A DNA stretch of 64,000 nt from Acidaminobacter hydrogenoformans DSM 2784 (GCF_900103005.1 NZ_FMWL01000002.1:248001-312000), one strand, 5' to 3'; shown: positions 45,271-55,491, counted from the stretch's first letter. Notes: generated by a model from the sequence alone, not told the origin. Numbers and translations are program-made.

Positions 45271-45996
45271 TTAAAGATACGGCTCAATCATAATATTGCC
45301 GTCTCTGATTCTTGCGATTTCCGGAATGTCCGGCGCTTGGCCGCCTTCCGGCGGTCTGGTGATCAACGCGCCAATCCTAAGCTGTGTTGGGTTGAGCTTA
45401 AATGCCGTAATGGTTGCTGTGGTGTCTCCTGCAGAGCCGGCATGCGCCACACCTCTCAGAATTCCCATTACCACAATGTGCCCTTCAGCCACAATCTCGG
45501 CGCCAGGATTGACGTCTCCCACTACAATGACATGCCCTGCGTAAGTGATGCTCCTTCCGGACCTGAGCGTACCAAACACAATTTTGGCTTGATCCTCACG
45601 CCTTTGGCCAACGGCTTCAGCGTTTGTCTGCACAGCCCCTGAAGCGTTGATCACGTCCTTTTTCGGAACTGCCTCAGCTGGAATTATTTCACGCTTTTCA
45701 GGGTTTGTTTTTTCTGTCTTGATTTTTTCACTACTTGAATTATGTCCCAATCGCTCTATAAAGTCAAGCCGCGAGGCTTTGATCCCGGATGCACTGAAAA
45801 GCTTTTCAATTTCCTCTTTTTCCCTTCGGTTTAAGGTTCGACCTTCAACACCGAGCACCGTCGCTCCGGAAAAAAAGTTCTTCCCCTGTATGATTTTCTC
45901 ATGCAAGCCTTCCAAGAGCTCTTCAAATTCACACTCAGGATCCATTTGTAGGATAATCCCGTCTTTGGTGCCTTTAAATTCTACCTTAGTTTTCAC
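45271..45996 (-). CDS. minC: Septum inhibitor MinC
   Basis: FtsZ assembly inhibitor. The 241-residue product has the N-terminal domain starting VEFKGTKDGI, a charged linker with KTNPEKRE, and the C-terminal beta-helix with the repeated GHVIVVGDVNPGAEIVAEGHIVVMG pattern. The family start matches a GTG at 45994-45996 behind a moderate GAGAGTG; an ATG at 46041 overlaps mrdA. Confidence 0.95.
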   Translation of the reverse strand: MKTKVEFKGTKDGIILQMDPECEFEELLEGLHEKIIQGKNFFSGATVLGVEGRTLNRREKEEIEKLFSASGIKASRLDFIERLGHNSSSEKIKTEKTNPEKREIIPAEAVPKKDVINASGAVQTNAEAVGQRREDQAKIVFGTLRSGRSITYAGHVIVVGDVNPGAEIVAEGHIVVMGILRGVAHAGSAGDTTATITAFKLNPTQLRIGALITRPPEGGQAPDIPEIARIRDGNIMIEPYL

Positions 45997-46041
45997 TGAA
46001 TCACTCTCTTTCAAAAAACTGTGTCCCTGCGTCATGACCAA

Positions 46042-48921
46042 TTAGTTTGAATTCAATTCCGCGCCTGTTGCTGAGGAAGTTCCAACATTCAGCTCGCCGA
46101 TACCCAAATACTTTCCTATAATTTCACGGGCTATAGGCCCTGCATAACCGCCGTGTCCGCCTTGAGGCACCATGACGACCACCGCAATTTGCGGATCTTC
46201 ATAGGGCGCGAAAGAAACAAACCAGGCAAAGTTGTCATAGTCCTTGCGGAACTCATTGATCTTGGCATCCGTTAAACCTCTTGAACTCAGAGATTTGATG
46301 GCAGCCCGCATAGCGCTGGCTTCCGTAAGATACCCTTGGCTGATCAGACTGCTCAGTTTGCTCTCAAGAGCTGGCAAAGCCTCTTTTGAAGCGCCCGTCA
46401 TTTGTTTTCTGATCTGTGCCACTTCTTCATTCCGGTCTATCAAAATTGCCGCAGTTTCCTCATCTACTTTAGATTGAGACAAAGCCGAGTCTATGCGCTT
46501 AAGATAAGTTTTAAAATAAGCGACCTCATCCGCTGGTGGAATTTTTCCCTGATTTTGCGCAGTCCCCGTCTTGGCGCCCACGCCTACCGGAAAACCTCGG
46601 AACACTGATTTCGCAGTGCCGTTAGCGCCTTGCGTCACCTGAAGCATAGCGGTCCTGAGGTGTTCAAAGGTCTTCGTGTTGTTCAGGGCAATCCTTTCGA
46701 CACCGGCGTTTTTATTGACAGCTTCGCTGCCTACACTTTGCACAAGCGTCAGTTCGTAGGGATAGCCGTCATTAGCTATGATCATAATATACCTGGCCAA
46801 CTGTGCAACGGTATACTTATGGTCACCCTGACCTATGGAAAGGTTAAAAGTGTCTCCCTGATGCCACATCATCTGATTGAAATAGTCAAATTTCACAATA
46901 TCAGCAAGCCTGTCCGGTGTGCCCAGACTCCCATCAACGCCAAGCTCTTTCAACCGGTTGATGATTGTGCCACGGCTTGGATTTTCTTCTGACCAGCCAA
47001 TAATTGTCGTCAGCACGGCTTCCTCTTTTTCCTCTGTATTGATCAAAGCTGCAGGAAAATAATCCGGAAGAAGCATCCCCAGCCTTGATTTAAGAGATCT
47101 TTCGAGACCAATGCGCTTTTGCTCAGGATTTGGAATGCCATAGCTGACTTCCTCAATTTCCATACCGGTTTTTTCATCAAAACCAAGCAGCTTTGATTTT
47201 TCAAGAAAATCCGAAGTGGACATGGTGTAGTTCAGCGGCCTTTGGTTTCTGTGGTCATAGCCGCTTGAGATATTGAAGAAATAGTAGTTGCAAGAGGTTT
47301 CAAGCCCCCTGAAAAAATCAGTCAACCCGTGTTTTCCTCTATACCCGTTCCAATACCAGCAGCCAAAGCTCGTGCCGCCAATTTCGATATATCCGTCACT
47401 GTAGAGCTTCTGATAAGGATTCAACCCATGTTCCATTGCCGCGAAGCCCGTTGACATCTTGTATACAGAACCAGGCTGAACGCCGGTCATGGTCGCAATG
47501 TTGAACAGCGGCCTCGGGGCCAGCGGGTCATTTGGATTTTCAGGAGAAAGCTTATCCCAATCCTTATAGGTGATTCCCGTAGAAAACAGATTGAGGTCAT
47601 AATCCGGGTAACTGGCCATTGCGAGCACTTCCCCAGTTTTTACATCAACGGCGATCGCGGCCCCCGTCCTGGCGTTGGGATACGCTTCGCTGTAGTTGTA
47701 GTTGCCATACTGGCTTGTAAATGTACCGCCTATATTGATTTGTTCAATCCCATGCTTCAGCGCGGCCTCAAGGGTCTGCTGGAGCTCTATGTCCGTCGTC
47801 AGTCGTATATCTTCCCCCGCGCTTGAATTCTCTGCATTGAGGCCATAGTAACCATCATCCAGCTCCCGAACCATTTTGCCAAGGGCGTCTACCTCAATAT
47901 ATCGATACCCGTTCTCGCCATGGAGGTCAAGCTCAAAATGGCCTTCAATTCCGACCTTGCCAATGAGCTGGTTTTTGTCATAGCCATTGTCATTGACATA
48001 CTTTGAAATCTCAGCCTCACTCGAAATTTTACCAATATAGCCGAGGATATGCGACGCGACATTCTTAAATGGATAAGACCGGATAGGCTCAACACCCACA
48101 TTGACACCTGGCAAATCCATTGCGCGCTCGCTGATTTGAATCGCGGATTCCTTGGAAATGTTTGAAGCGATTTTGATAGGTTCGTACTTTAGATAGCCCT
48201 TTTCCTTCAGCGCATGGCTGACGATCAGAATCTTGTAGGCTTCCTCATCACTGTACTTATCATCTATGGCGAACTCCCGCCTGGATCTGATTAAATCAAA
48301 AGCATCCTTAGCCGTTACATCCTGTTCAAGACCATACATCTTCAGAAAGTTCTCTTTCTCAATTTCATTCCAAAATTTTAACTTGCTGATGGAAATTGGT
48401 AAAATTATGCCCTTTTGAATCATAATAGAATAGGCTTCCTGGTCGTTCAGTGTTTCTGAAAGCTGTTCTTTGGCCCTGTAGTCGTCAAGCACCGCTTTCG
48501 CGGTGAAATAGTCCGGATAGCCCCGGTCGAGGAGCCACTTGATTCTGTCGTCATCATACCGGAAAGTATAGTTGCCGTCTTCAATTCGAATAGGGAATTC
48601 AAGATGACCCTCTCCCTTTGAGTCCAGCATGGTCATCAAGTCGACACTCACACGGTTAAGGTCAGTTTTTTCAAGGCTGCTCGCCATGATGTCCAGCGTA
48701 AACGCAGGAATGTTACCGGCCAGAAGTACGCCATTTCTGTCGTAAATTTCGCCCCGCTTCGCATAGACCGCAATTTTTTTCAGCCGATTGTTAACGGATT
48801 TCTCAAGGTAGCTGTCGCCTTCCACAATCGTAATTGTGGCCAGCCTGAACAGCATCAGTCCGAAAACGATCAAAAAGAATAACCCTATGTGATTTTTTCT
48901 GTCAGCCAGGCGTTTAAACAT
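46042..48921 (-). CDS. mrdA: Penicillin-binding protein 2 (class B transpeptidase), enlarged
   Basis: Elongasome transpeptidase that crosslinks new glycan. The 959-residue product has one N-terminal membrane segment (residues 12-32), a dimerisation domain with RGEIYDRNG, and the active-site motifs SVYK (485-488), SCN (543-545) and KTG (784-786). It is well over the usual 600-700 residues: extra segments lie near 120-250, 600-685 and, most unusually, a helical stretch at about 792-896 between KTGTAQN and the strand FAWFVSFAP. It overlaps no neighbour and lies between mreD and minC. Confidence 0.94.
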   Translation of the reverse strand: MFKRLADRKNHIGLFFLIVFGLMLFRLATITIVEGDSYLEKSVNNRLKKIAVYAKRGEIYDRNGVLLAGNIPAFTLDIMASSLEKTDLNRVSVDLMTMLDSKGEGHLEFPIRIEDGNYTFRYDDDRIKWLLDRGYPDYFTAKAVLDDYRAKEQLSETLNDQEAYSIMIQKGIILPISISKLKFWNEIEKENFLKMYGLEQDVTAKDAFDLIRSRREFAIDDKYSDEEAYKILIVSHALKEKGYLKYEPIKIASNISKESAIQISERAMDLPGVNVGVEPIRSYPFKNVASHILGYIGKISSEAEISKYVNDNGYDKNQLIGKVGIEGHFELDLHGENGYRYIEVDALGKMVRELDDGYYGLNAENSSAGEDIRLTTDIELQQTLEAALKHGIEQINIGGTFTSQYGNYNYSEAYPNARTGAAIAVDVKTGEVLAMASYPDYDLNLFSTGITYKDWDKLSPENPNDPLAPRPLFNIATMTGVQPGSVYKMSTGFAAMEHGLNPYQKLYSDGYIEIGGTSFGCWYWNGYRGKHGLTDFFRGLETSCNYYFFNISSGYDHRNQRPLNYTMSTSDFLEKSKLLGFDEKTGMEIEEVSYGIPNPEQKRIGLERSLKSRLGMLLPDYFPAALINTEEKEEAVLTTIIGWSEENPSRGTIINRLKELGVDGSLGTPDRLADIVKFDYFNQMMWHQGDTFNLSIGQGDHKYTVAQLARYIMIIANDGYPYELTLVQSVGSEAVNKNAGVERIALNNTKTFEHLRTAMLQVTQGANGTAKSVFRGFPVGVGAKTGTAQNQGKIPPADEVAYFKTYLKRIDSALSQSKVDEETAAILIDRNEEVAQIRKQMTGASKEALPALESKLSSLISQGYLTEASAMRAAIKSLSSRGLTDAKINEFRKDYDNFAWFVSFAPYEDPQIAVVVMVPQGGHGGYAGPIAREIIGKYLGIGELNVGTSSATGAELNSN

Positions 48922-48934
48922 GATGTAAAGCTCC

Positions 48935-49420
48935 TTATCTCAGTTCGTACCCAAACCACCGGCGAACGACATATTTGTAAAGCAGAAGTCCAATCAGCGC
49001 GTTGAGTACTGATTCAATGGCAATGACAGCGACGACCTTGCCCGAAATAATAGGCAGGTTGAAAAAATAAGCATGAGCCAGAAAAAGACCATGATACACT
49101 GCCGTTCCAGCAACGATCAGAATAAGCGGCGTCAGGGAGTTGTCCTTAAACAGTGCTTCGTCAAACAGGTCTATGAGGATCGCAATTGCACAGAAAATGA
49201 AGATGTTTATGCCCACTGCTTGAGAATAAAGGACATCCAAAAGAAGTCCTGAGAGAAACGCGGCAGCGAGACCTACCCGGTTGCCAAAGAGCAGTGCAAC
49301 CATGACAACATAAATCAGCGGCAAGTTGGCAGCCACGCCGTAAAACCTGAAATTCAGGACAAAGGTCGTCTGAATCAGATAGACGAGCAGCGAGGAAAGC
49401 ACCAATGACAATAGCTTCAT
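48935..49420 (-). CDS. mreD: Rod shape-determining protein MreD
   Basis: A 161-residue membrane protein with five to six hydrophobic segments and the typical YVVMVALLFGNRVGLAAAFLSGLLLDVLY region. It overlaps mreC by four bases and precedes mrdA by 13 bases. Confidence 0.9.
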   Translation of the reverse strand: MKLLSLVLSSLLVYLIQTTFVLNFRFYGVAANLPLIYVVMVALLFGNRVGLAAAFLSGLLLDVLYSQAVGINIFIFCAIAILIDLFDEALFKDNSLTPLILIVAGTAVYHGLFLAHAYFFNLPIISGKVVAVIAIESVLNALIGLLLYKYVVRRWFGYELR

Positions 49421-50307
49421 TCGCTCTCCGCCTCGCCTTCAGTTTCAAGCTCAGCTTCTGTGTCAACACCAACGGCACCCGCCGGAATCACAGTAACTTT
49501 CTTTATGGACTGAAAATCCACAAAGGGTTGCACGACAACTTCAGGAAGAAGCGCATCTCTGTTTTCAATCCGCTCTTTTATTTCTCCAATGACAATACCT
49601 TTCGGGAACAGCCCCAAACCCGAGGTAACAAGGAGATCACCCTCGCTGATCCGTGCTGTCGGATCAAAGATCTGACCTCTAAGCACATAATCCGTACTCC
49701 CAATAATCTGGCCATCATAAGGCGACAAAATGCCAAGCGACGAAAAGCTGATCGTGCTGCGCTTGTCAATAAGCGTCACAACCTTGGCCCAGTCTGTTCC
49801 AACATCATAGACCATACCCACGAGGCCGCTTCCGTTAATGACTGCGCTATTTTTTGTTACGCCATCTCTGGATCCCGCGTCTATGACAAAATTCTCATAC
49901 CAGTTTCCAGGATCCTTGGACAATACTGAAGCAGATACATAATTATCAATAGAGGCTGCCTCCACATAATTCAGGGCAGATTTCAATTCTCTCAGTTCTA
50001 TCAATTCTCTCTGCTCCAAAGTAAGCGACACAACCTGAGCCCTGAGCGCATCAACCTCTATTTTCAGAGCCTCGTTTTCGCGGGCGTTTTCATAAAGCGC
50101 CGCTATAGGCTCAATGCGCGCGCCAATCGATTGGTTGATCCCATAAAAAAACTTTTGAATGGGATAGACCACTTCAGCAACCAGATTCTCAACACCCGTT
50201 ACGCTCGAGCGTCCGCCTGCCGAGATCCCCATGAAGGTCAGGAGCAAAATTGAGGCACCTACGATTAATATTTTCTTCCATTTTGGATAAGCATGCATCC
50301 GCGTCAC
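49417..50307 (-). CDS. mreC: Rod shape-determining protein MreC
   Basis: A 296-residue bitopic protein: one N-terminal membrane segment, a coiled coil about 62-100 (YENARENEALKIEVDALRAQ), and the beta-barrel periplasmic-type domain with GVTKNSAVINGSGLVGMV. The start may be the GTG at 50307 or the ATG three codons later, which has GGGTGA before it. Confidence 0.95.
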   Translation of the reverse strand: MTRMHAYPKWKKILIVGASILLLTFMGISAGGRSSVTGVENLVAEVVYPIQKFFYGINQSIGARIEPIAALYENARENEALKIEVDALRAQVVSLTLEQRELIELRELKSALNYVEAASIDNYVSASVLSKDPGNWYENFVIDAGSRDGVTKNSAVINGSGLVGMVYDVGTDWAKVVTLIDKRSTISFSSLGILSPYDGQIIGSTDYVLRGQIFDPTARISEGDLLVTSGLGLFPKGIVIGEIKERIENRDALLPEVVVQPFVDFQSIKKVTVIPAGAVGVDTEAELETEGEAESE

Positions 50308-50311
50308 CCAT

Positions 50312-51346
50312 TCAGCGATATTTCTTGGCGTGTACCATAACAGATTTCAATTCATCAAAATTATCCAGCGCCATTCCCGTGCCTATGGCGACACAATCCA
50401 GCGGTTCCTCAGCAATATGAACCGGCATGCCTGTCTCCCGTCTGATCCTCTGAGCCATCCCTTTAAGAAGCGCACCGCCCCCGGTGACCATGATCCCTTG
50501 AAGCATGATGTCTGAAGACAACTCTGGCGGTGTCTTTTCCAGCGTAGACTTTACAGCGTCCATAATTGCATTGGCAGGCTCTCTGAGGGCTTCTCTGATC
50601 TCAGCGCCTTTGACAAAAATGCTGCGAGGCAGACCCGTCATCAGATTTCTTCCCGTAACTTCGAAAACGGCTTCTTCATCCACTGGCTCTACGGAACCAA
50701 TAGCCATTTTGATCTCTTCGGCGCTTCTCTCGCCAATCATCAAAGAGTAATGTTTGCGGATATACTGTACTATGGCTTCATCCATAGAATCGCCAGCCAT
50801 TCGGATTGAGCGGCTTGTAACAATACCACCCAGCGAAATAACAGCAATTTCCGTCGTGCCGCCGCCTATGTCGACCACCATGCTGCCGGTAGCTTCAGAA
50901 ACAGGCATACCTGCCCCAATGGCCGCAGCCATTGGTTCTTCAATAATCAAGGCATCCTTTGCCCCAGCAGCTAAAGCCGCTTCAATAACCGCACGCTTTT
51001 CAACTTCGGTGACATCACTTGGAACCCCTATGATAATTCTTGGCGCTGCCAGCATGGATTTGTTTGGATAGGCCTGTTGTATAAAGTACCGTATCATTTT
51101 CTGAGTCACTTCAAAATCAGCAATGACGCCGTCTCTCAAGGGCCTGATCGCTACAATCCTGCCGGGTGTACGGCCAATCATCTGTTTGGCTTCAAGGCCA
51201 ACACTGAGTACTTCACCAGTATCCAAATGAATAGCGACGACAGAAGGCTCTCTGAGAACAATCCCCTTCCCTTTCACATAAACAAGTGTATTCGCGGTAC
51301 CCAAATCGATCCCAATATCTTTAGTCATAAATCCAAACCACTTCAT
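50312..51346 (-). CDS. mreB: Rod shape-determining protein MreB
   Basis: Bacterial actin that positions the elongasome. The 344-residue product has [20 protein letters not shown], the phosphate-2 motif [15 protein letters not shown] and [10 protein letters not shown]. It is the first gene of mreBCD-mrdA-minCDE-rodA. The 146-base interval upstream (51347-51492) shows no clear promoter. Confidence 0.97.
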   Translation of the reverse strand: MKWFGFMTKDIGIDLGTANTLVYVKGKGIVLREPSVVAIHLDTGEVLSVGLEAKQMIGRTPGRIVAIRPLRDGVIADFEVTQKMIRYFIQQAYPNKSMLAAPRIIIGVPSDVTEVEKRAVIEAALAAGAKDALIIEEPMAAAIGAGMPVSEATGSMVVDIGGGTTEIAVISLGGIVTSRSIRMAGDSMDEAIVQYIRKHYSLMIGERSAEEIKMAIGSVEPVDEEAVFEVTGRNLMTGLPRSIFVKGAEIREALREPANAIMDAVKSTLEKTPPELSSDIMLQGIMVTGGGALLKGMAQRIRRETGMPVHIAEEPLDCVAIGTGMALDNFDELKSVMVHAKKYR

Positions 51347-51492
51347 AATCTTTGAATCCGGGTGCCTCCGTCTGGATTACGGTACAAGTCCTCCCAGATC
51401 TTCCTCCTGTTCTGTCAGTAATGTGGCGCTGTGCGAACTTCACAAAGCATCCTTATGATCTTTTCCTATAGCTATGCAGCTGTTTCCAGCAG

Positions 51493-52182
51493 CTACATCA
51501 TATCATGCTCTTTGAAGCTGTAATACTTGAGATCTCCAATGACAATGTGATCCAAAACCTGGATACCCATCAGCTGACCGGCTTCCACCAGACGCTCAGT
51601 GACACGCTTGTCTTCCGTGCTCGGTTCCGGATGTCCGCTTGGATGATTGTGGATCAATACCACAGCATTGGCGCTCCTTCGAATAGCGGGCTGAAAAACC
51701 TCCCTGGGGTGAACAATGGACGCATTGAGACTTCCCACTGAGATGTCCTCAATTGAAATAATTTGATTTTTTGTATCAAGCAAGACGACCTTGAAAACCT
51801 CTTTAACCAGATGACGCATTTCAACTATCATGATTTCAGCGATTTCTGCAGGACCTGCAACCTTTACCTTCACAGACGTTTGCTCCGAACAAATTCTCCT
51901 TCCAAGTTCAGCCACAGCCATAATCTGGCATGCTTTAGAAACACCAATACCCCGTATTGAACTGAGTTCTTCAATGTTAGCCCCCGCCAGGTGGCTAAGG
52001 CCTTTGGGATCCAGAGACAAAACTCTGTGAGCAAGGGTCAGCGCAGATTCCTGACTGCTGCCGCTGCCAATAACTGTCGCAATCAGCTCCGCGTTTGATA
52101 GCGCGCTTGCACCAGTTTTGATCATTTTTTCCCTTGGACGCTCTCCTTCTGGCATGGACTTCATGGTCATTTTGATAGCCAT
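51493..52182 (-). CDS. radC: RadC family JAB-domain protein
   Basis: A 229-residue protein with an N-terminal helix-hairpin-helix-like part (LAGANIEELSSIRGIGVSKACQI) and a JAB/MPN metal domain with VLIHNHPSGHPEPS plus a trailing Asp. Its function in DNA repair is disputed. The ATG at 52182 lies behind GAGAGGAG; an ATG at 52362 would overlap maf. It is 25 bases after maf. Confidence 0.95.
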   Translation of the reverse strand: MAIKMTMKSMPEGERPREKMIKTGASALSNAELIATVIGSGSSQESALTLAHRVLSLDPKGLSHLAGANIEELSSIRGIGVSKACQIMAVAELGRRICSEQTSVKVKVAGPAEIAEIMIVEMRHLVKEVFKVVLLDTKNQIISIEDISVGSLNASIVHPREVFQPAIRRSANAVVLIHNHPSGHPEPSTEDKRVTERLVEAGQLMGIQVLDHIVIGDLKYYSFKEHDMM

Positions 52183-52207
52183 ATAGACCGGCTCCTCTCC
52201 CAAGTAT

Positions 52208-52786
52208 TTAGAGAGAATGCTGTTCGAGAAGCTGCCCCAAAAGATAAACTGGCAATCCGACCACTGTAAAAAAATCACCATCAATAGCTTTGACAAGGGT
52301 TGCGCCAAGACCCTGTATAGCATAGGCGCCAGCTTTTCCAAAAACCTCGCCGGTCTGAACATAACTCAACGCTCTTTGAGCGCTGTAAGGACCCATTTCC
52401 ACATTCGTGACAGAATAGTCCACGAGCTTCAAATTAAGCGCTGGACATAAGATGCAGAGGCCGGTATAGACCTGATGCTTTCTGCCGCTGAGGAGCATCA
52501 GCATCTTATGGGCTTCGGTTTCGTTTTCAGGCTTCCCGAGCTTTTTACCCTCCAGGCAGACAATAGTGTCTGAGCCTATGATGACGTAATCTTCCCATTT
52601 TGGATCCTGAGCTGCTTTCCAGGCCTTTTCAAAAGACAGTGCCATGACAATTTCCTCTGGCGTTTCCAAATCGTCCATAGGCTCAACGAGAGAAACACTG
52701 GTACAGGTCACATCACGCCCCAATAGTCCAATCAGCTCTCGCCTTCTCGGTGATTCTGAAGCCAACAATAATTTTCTCATACTCAA
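52208..52786 (-). CDS. maf: Maf family nucleotide pyrophosphatase
   Basis: House-cleaning pyrophosphatase for dTTP, UTP or modified nucleotides. The 192-residue product has LLLASESPRRRELI (residues 6-19), VIIGSDTIV and the SGRKHQVYTGL motif. It overlaps the DUF4321 gene by four bases. Confidence 0.96.
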   Translation of the reverse strand: MSMRKLLLASESPRRRELIGLLGRDVTCTSVSLVEPMDDLETPEEIVMALSFEKAWKAAQDPKWEDYVIIGSDTIVCLEGKKLGKPENETEAHKMLMLLSGRKHQVYTGLCILCPALNLKLVDYSVTNVEMGPYSAQRALSYVQTGEVFGKAGAYAIQGLGATLVKAIDGDFFTVVGLPVYLLGQLLEQHSL

Positions 52787-53022
52787 AACCTCTTAAATAG
52801 GAACATTGAAATCAGCAGCCCAATTATTCCAGCGACATTTAACTGAAGCTTAAGACCCATAGTCCACTGCAGTATCGCGAGGTCAACCGTAAAAGAATCA
52901 AAGCCTATGGACCTGCCATAAGACAGAATTGGCAAGCTTTTTCCAAAAACATCACCAATAAGTCCACCTGCAATGATGCCAACTAAAATAAAAATCAGGA
53001 GCAGGGGTGTATTTTTTTTCAA
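52783..53022 (-). CDS. DUF4321 small membrane protein
   Basis: A 79-residue protein with two hydrophobic segments (residues about 6-26 and 57-77) and the family core GIIAGGLIGDVFGK. Its role is unknown; it regularly precedes maf and radC in Clostridia. A TTG at 53020-53022 has GGAGGG seven bases upstream and gives the family start KKNTPLLLI, so I prefer it to ATG codons further up. Confidence 0.88.
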   Translation of the reverse strand: MKKNTPLLLIFILVGIIAGGLIGDVFGKSLPILSYGRSIGFDSFTVDLAILQWTMGLKLQLNVAGIIGLLISMFLFKRF

Positions 53023-53219
53023 GGTAACGCCCTCCGACATTCTCTCATAAATAGCATAACACAGATTTACATATTTTACCATCACAAACCCACAGCTTTA
53101 AAGCGTAGGTACTTTTTACAGTTTAGCATTTAATCCACTGCCATTCAAGGCGCTGAAGATGACAAAAACCATTATGTTATCACTGAGAAAACGCCGCAAC
53201 AACCGGGACAAATGATTCT

Positions 53220-53258
53220 TCAAAATAAGCAAAGCGCATGGAGCTCGCCCCATGCGCT
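53220..53258 (-). terminator. Terminator of the rnf operon
   Basis: AGCGCATGG (53233-53241) pairs with CCATGCGCT (53250-53258) with an 8-base loop; the minus-strand tail is TTTGCTTATTTTG. It lies 22 bases after the rnfB stop. Confidence 0.75.
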
Positions 53259-53279
53259 ACCGCTTGACCCGTCGATGGA

Positions 53280-54263
53280 TTATACCATAGTAATGGCATC
53301 CTTCGGACATTTTTTTACACATTCACCGCAGCCAATACATTTTTCTGGATCGACGACGTGTGTCTCCTTCAGTTCACCCGTAATGGCTTCTGTTGGGCAT
53401 ACGCGTTTACAGAGCGTACAGCCAATGCACTTCTCCGGATCGATGAGTGCTTTCTTGCGTGTGCTAAGGTCTCCCGCAATACATTTGGTCGGACACTTTT
53501 CCACGCAAATCATGCAGCTTGTGCACTTATCGTAATCAATGGATGCGAGATTATTGTTGACATGGATCGCATCAAACGGGCAATTCTTTTCACAGATTCC
53601 ACAGGCAATACAAGAAACATCACAATTCTTCTTGACCTGTGGACCTTTTTCTTTGTTGTTGCAGTTGACAATAACCTGCTGACCGTAAGGGACATAAGTA
53701 ATGACTGTTTTGGGACACGCCTCTATGCATTTTCCGCATGCAGTGCACTTTTCCGGATCAACGACTGCTAAACCGTCTTCCATAACGTGAATCGCGTCAA
53801 ATGGACAAACCCTTTCACAAGTTCCGTAGCCAAGGCAACCAAAAGTGCAGGCTTTCCCGCCCCCAGCGACCATAGCCGCAGCACGGCAGTCCGTAATACC
53901 TTCGTATTTAAAGGTTGTGCGACACTTCTCGTCGCCGCCTTTGCATATGACATGCGCAACCTTCTTGACACCGACTTCTGCGTTGACGCCCATAATCTCA
54001 GCCAGTGCCGAAGCGCAATCCGCGCCACCCACAGGACAGCCATTGACCGGTGCATTGCCTGAAGCGACGGCGTTAGCAAACTGATCACAGCCTGGAAAGC
54101 CACAGCCGCCGCAGTTTGCGCCAGGCAGTGCCTCGCGGACGAGGACAGCCTTAGGGTCAACTTCAACCGCGAATTTTTGTGAAGCGAACGCAAGCGCCGC
54201 GCCAAAGGCTAAGCCCATAGCACCCAGCGTCGCGCCGGAAGTAATGATATTGGTTACGTTCAA
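53280..54263 (-). CDS. rnfB: Rnf complex subunit RnfB, multi-cluster
   Basis: Electron-input iron-sulfur subunit. The 327-residue product has an N-terminal membrane anchor, the CGGCGFPGCDQFA Fes domain, and six ferredoxin-type CxxCxxCxxxCP groups (for example CTACGKCIEACP, CIACGICEKNCP, CTSCMICVEKCP, CIGCTLCKRVCP, CIGCGECVKKCP). Proteobacterial RnfB has two such groups; the long form is typical of clostridia and acetogens. The start is TTG behind AAGGGG. Last gene of the operon. Confidence 0.96.
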   Translation of the reverse strand: MNVTNIITSGATLGAMGLAFGAALAFASQKFAVEVDPKAVLVREALPGANCGGCGFPGCDQFANAVASGNAPVNGCPVGGADCASALAEIMGVNAEVGVKKVAHVICKGGDEKCRTTFKYEGITDCRAAAMVAGGGKACTFGCLGYGTCERVCPFDAIHVMEDGLAVVDPEKCTACGKCIEACPKTVITYVPYGQQVIVNCNNKEKGPQVKKNCDVSCIACGICEKNCPFDAIHVNNNLASIDYDKCTSCMICVEKCPTKCIAGDLSTRKKALIDPEKCIGCTLCKRVCPTEAITGELKETHVVDPEKCIGCGECVKKCPKDAITMV

Positions 54264-54278
54264 AGTCTACACCCCTTT

Positions 54279-54860
54279 CTATACCAGACCCGTGAAGCCG
54301 AGGAAAGCGATTGACATCAAGCTTGCAGTGATCAAAGCGATCGGGAATCCCTTAAAAGGCAGTGGGACATCTGCAATAACCTGTTTTTCACGAATACCGG
54401 CAAAGAGCACAATCGCCAGAGAAAAACCAAGCGCTGCGCCCACGGAGTGGACTATAGTCTGAATCAGGTTAAATTTGTATTGGATGTTGAGCAAAGCAAG
54501 ACCGAGTACCGCGCAGTTCGTCGTGATCAAAGGAAGGAACACGCCAAGTGCTTGGTAAAGCGTTGGGCTCGTCTTCTGAAGCACAATCTCAACAAACTGT
54601 ACCAGGGAAGCTATGACGAGGATGAAGGAAATCGTCTGAAGATATTCCAGATGCAGCGGTACCAGTACGAAATACTGGATGAAGTAGGTCAAAATGCCCG
54701 CCAACGTCATGACGAAGGTGACGGCAAGACCCATACCAATTGCCGTGTCGACCTGCTTTGAAACGCCAAGGAATGGGCAGATGCCCAGGAAGCGAGACAG
54801 GACGAAGTTGTTGACGAGAATTGAACTGACGAGAATGACAAACAAACTAGCGTTTTCCAT
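54279..54860 (-). CDS. rnfA: Rnf complex subunit RnfA
   Basis: Six-helix membrane subunit of the NqrE/RnfA family. The 193-residue product has [19 protein letters not shown] and the mirror motif [10 protein letters not shown], whose cysteines hold a membrane [2Fe-2S] cluster in solved Rnf and Nqr structures. The ATG follows GGAGGTGA. Confidence 0.96.
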   Translation of the reverse strand: MENASLFVILVSSILVNNFVLSRFLGICPFLGVSKQVDTAIGMGLAVTFVMTLAGILTYFIQYFVLVPLHLEYLQTISFILVIASLVQFVEIVLQKTSPTLYQALGVFLPLITTNCAVLGLALLNIQYKFNLIQTIVHSVGAALGFSLAIVLFAGIREKQVIADVPLPFKGFPIALITASLMSIAFLGFTGLV

Positions 54861-54873
54861 GTCGTTTCACCTC

Positions 54874-55476
54874 CTATTGGCCAGCGGCCGCTTTCTTGTT
54901 TTTAATGACGTTGTAAACCGCAAGGACCAGCCCCAGTGTCAGGAAGCCGCCCGGAGGCAGGATCATGACAATAGCAGGTTTATATGCCGCGCCAAGCACC
55001 GTGATTCCAAAGATTTGCCCGGAACCAATCAGCTCCCGGATCGCGCCAAGCAGCACCAGCGCCCAAGTGAAGCCAAGGCCCATGCCTATGCCATCAAGTG
55101 CCGAAGCGCCAACGCCATTCTTGAAGGCAAAGGACTCCGCGCGTGCCAGGATGATACAGTTAACAACGATCAGCGGGATAAACAAGCCCAGAGACTTGAA
55201 AAGCGCCGGCACGTAGCCTTCCATGACCATCCCGACTATAGTTACAAAGGAAGCGATAACTACAATAAATGCCGGTATACGGATCTTATTCGGAATAATG
55301 GATTTAAGCAGCGAAATCATGGCGTTGGAACCAACCAAAACCGCCGTGGTCGCGAGTCCCATACCCAAACCGTTCTGAGCGCTGGTCGTGACCGCCAAAG
55401 TCGGACACATGCCAAGCAGCTGGAAGAAAATTGGATTTTCCTTGACTAAGCCATTTGTTAAATGCTTTATATTCAT
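54874..55476 (-). CDS. rnfE: Rnf complex subunit RnfE
   Basis: Partner of RnfA with an inverted topology. The 200-residue product shows NPIFFQLLGMCPTLAVTTSAQNG near residues 15-37 and VNCIILARAESFA, the paired cysteine motifs of this family. It follows rnfG by 15 bases behind GAGGGGGG. Confidence 0.96.
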   Translation of the reverse strand: MNIKHLTNGLVKENPIFFQLLGMCPTLAVTTSAQNGLGMGLATTAVLVGSNAMISLLKSIIPNKIRIPAFIVVIASFVTIVGMVMEGYVPALFKSLGLFIPLIVVNCIILARAESFAFKNGVGASALDGIGMGLGFTWALVLLGAIRELIGSGQIFGITVLGAAYKPAIVMILPPGGFLTLGLVLAVYNVIKNKKAAAGQ

Positions 55477-55491
55477 AGTTTGCGCCCCCCT

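Noticed and set aside
53768-54205. Second frame on the same strand inside rnfB
   Set aside because: It is a frame-shifted shadow of the cysteine-rich RnfB coding sequence.
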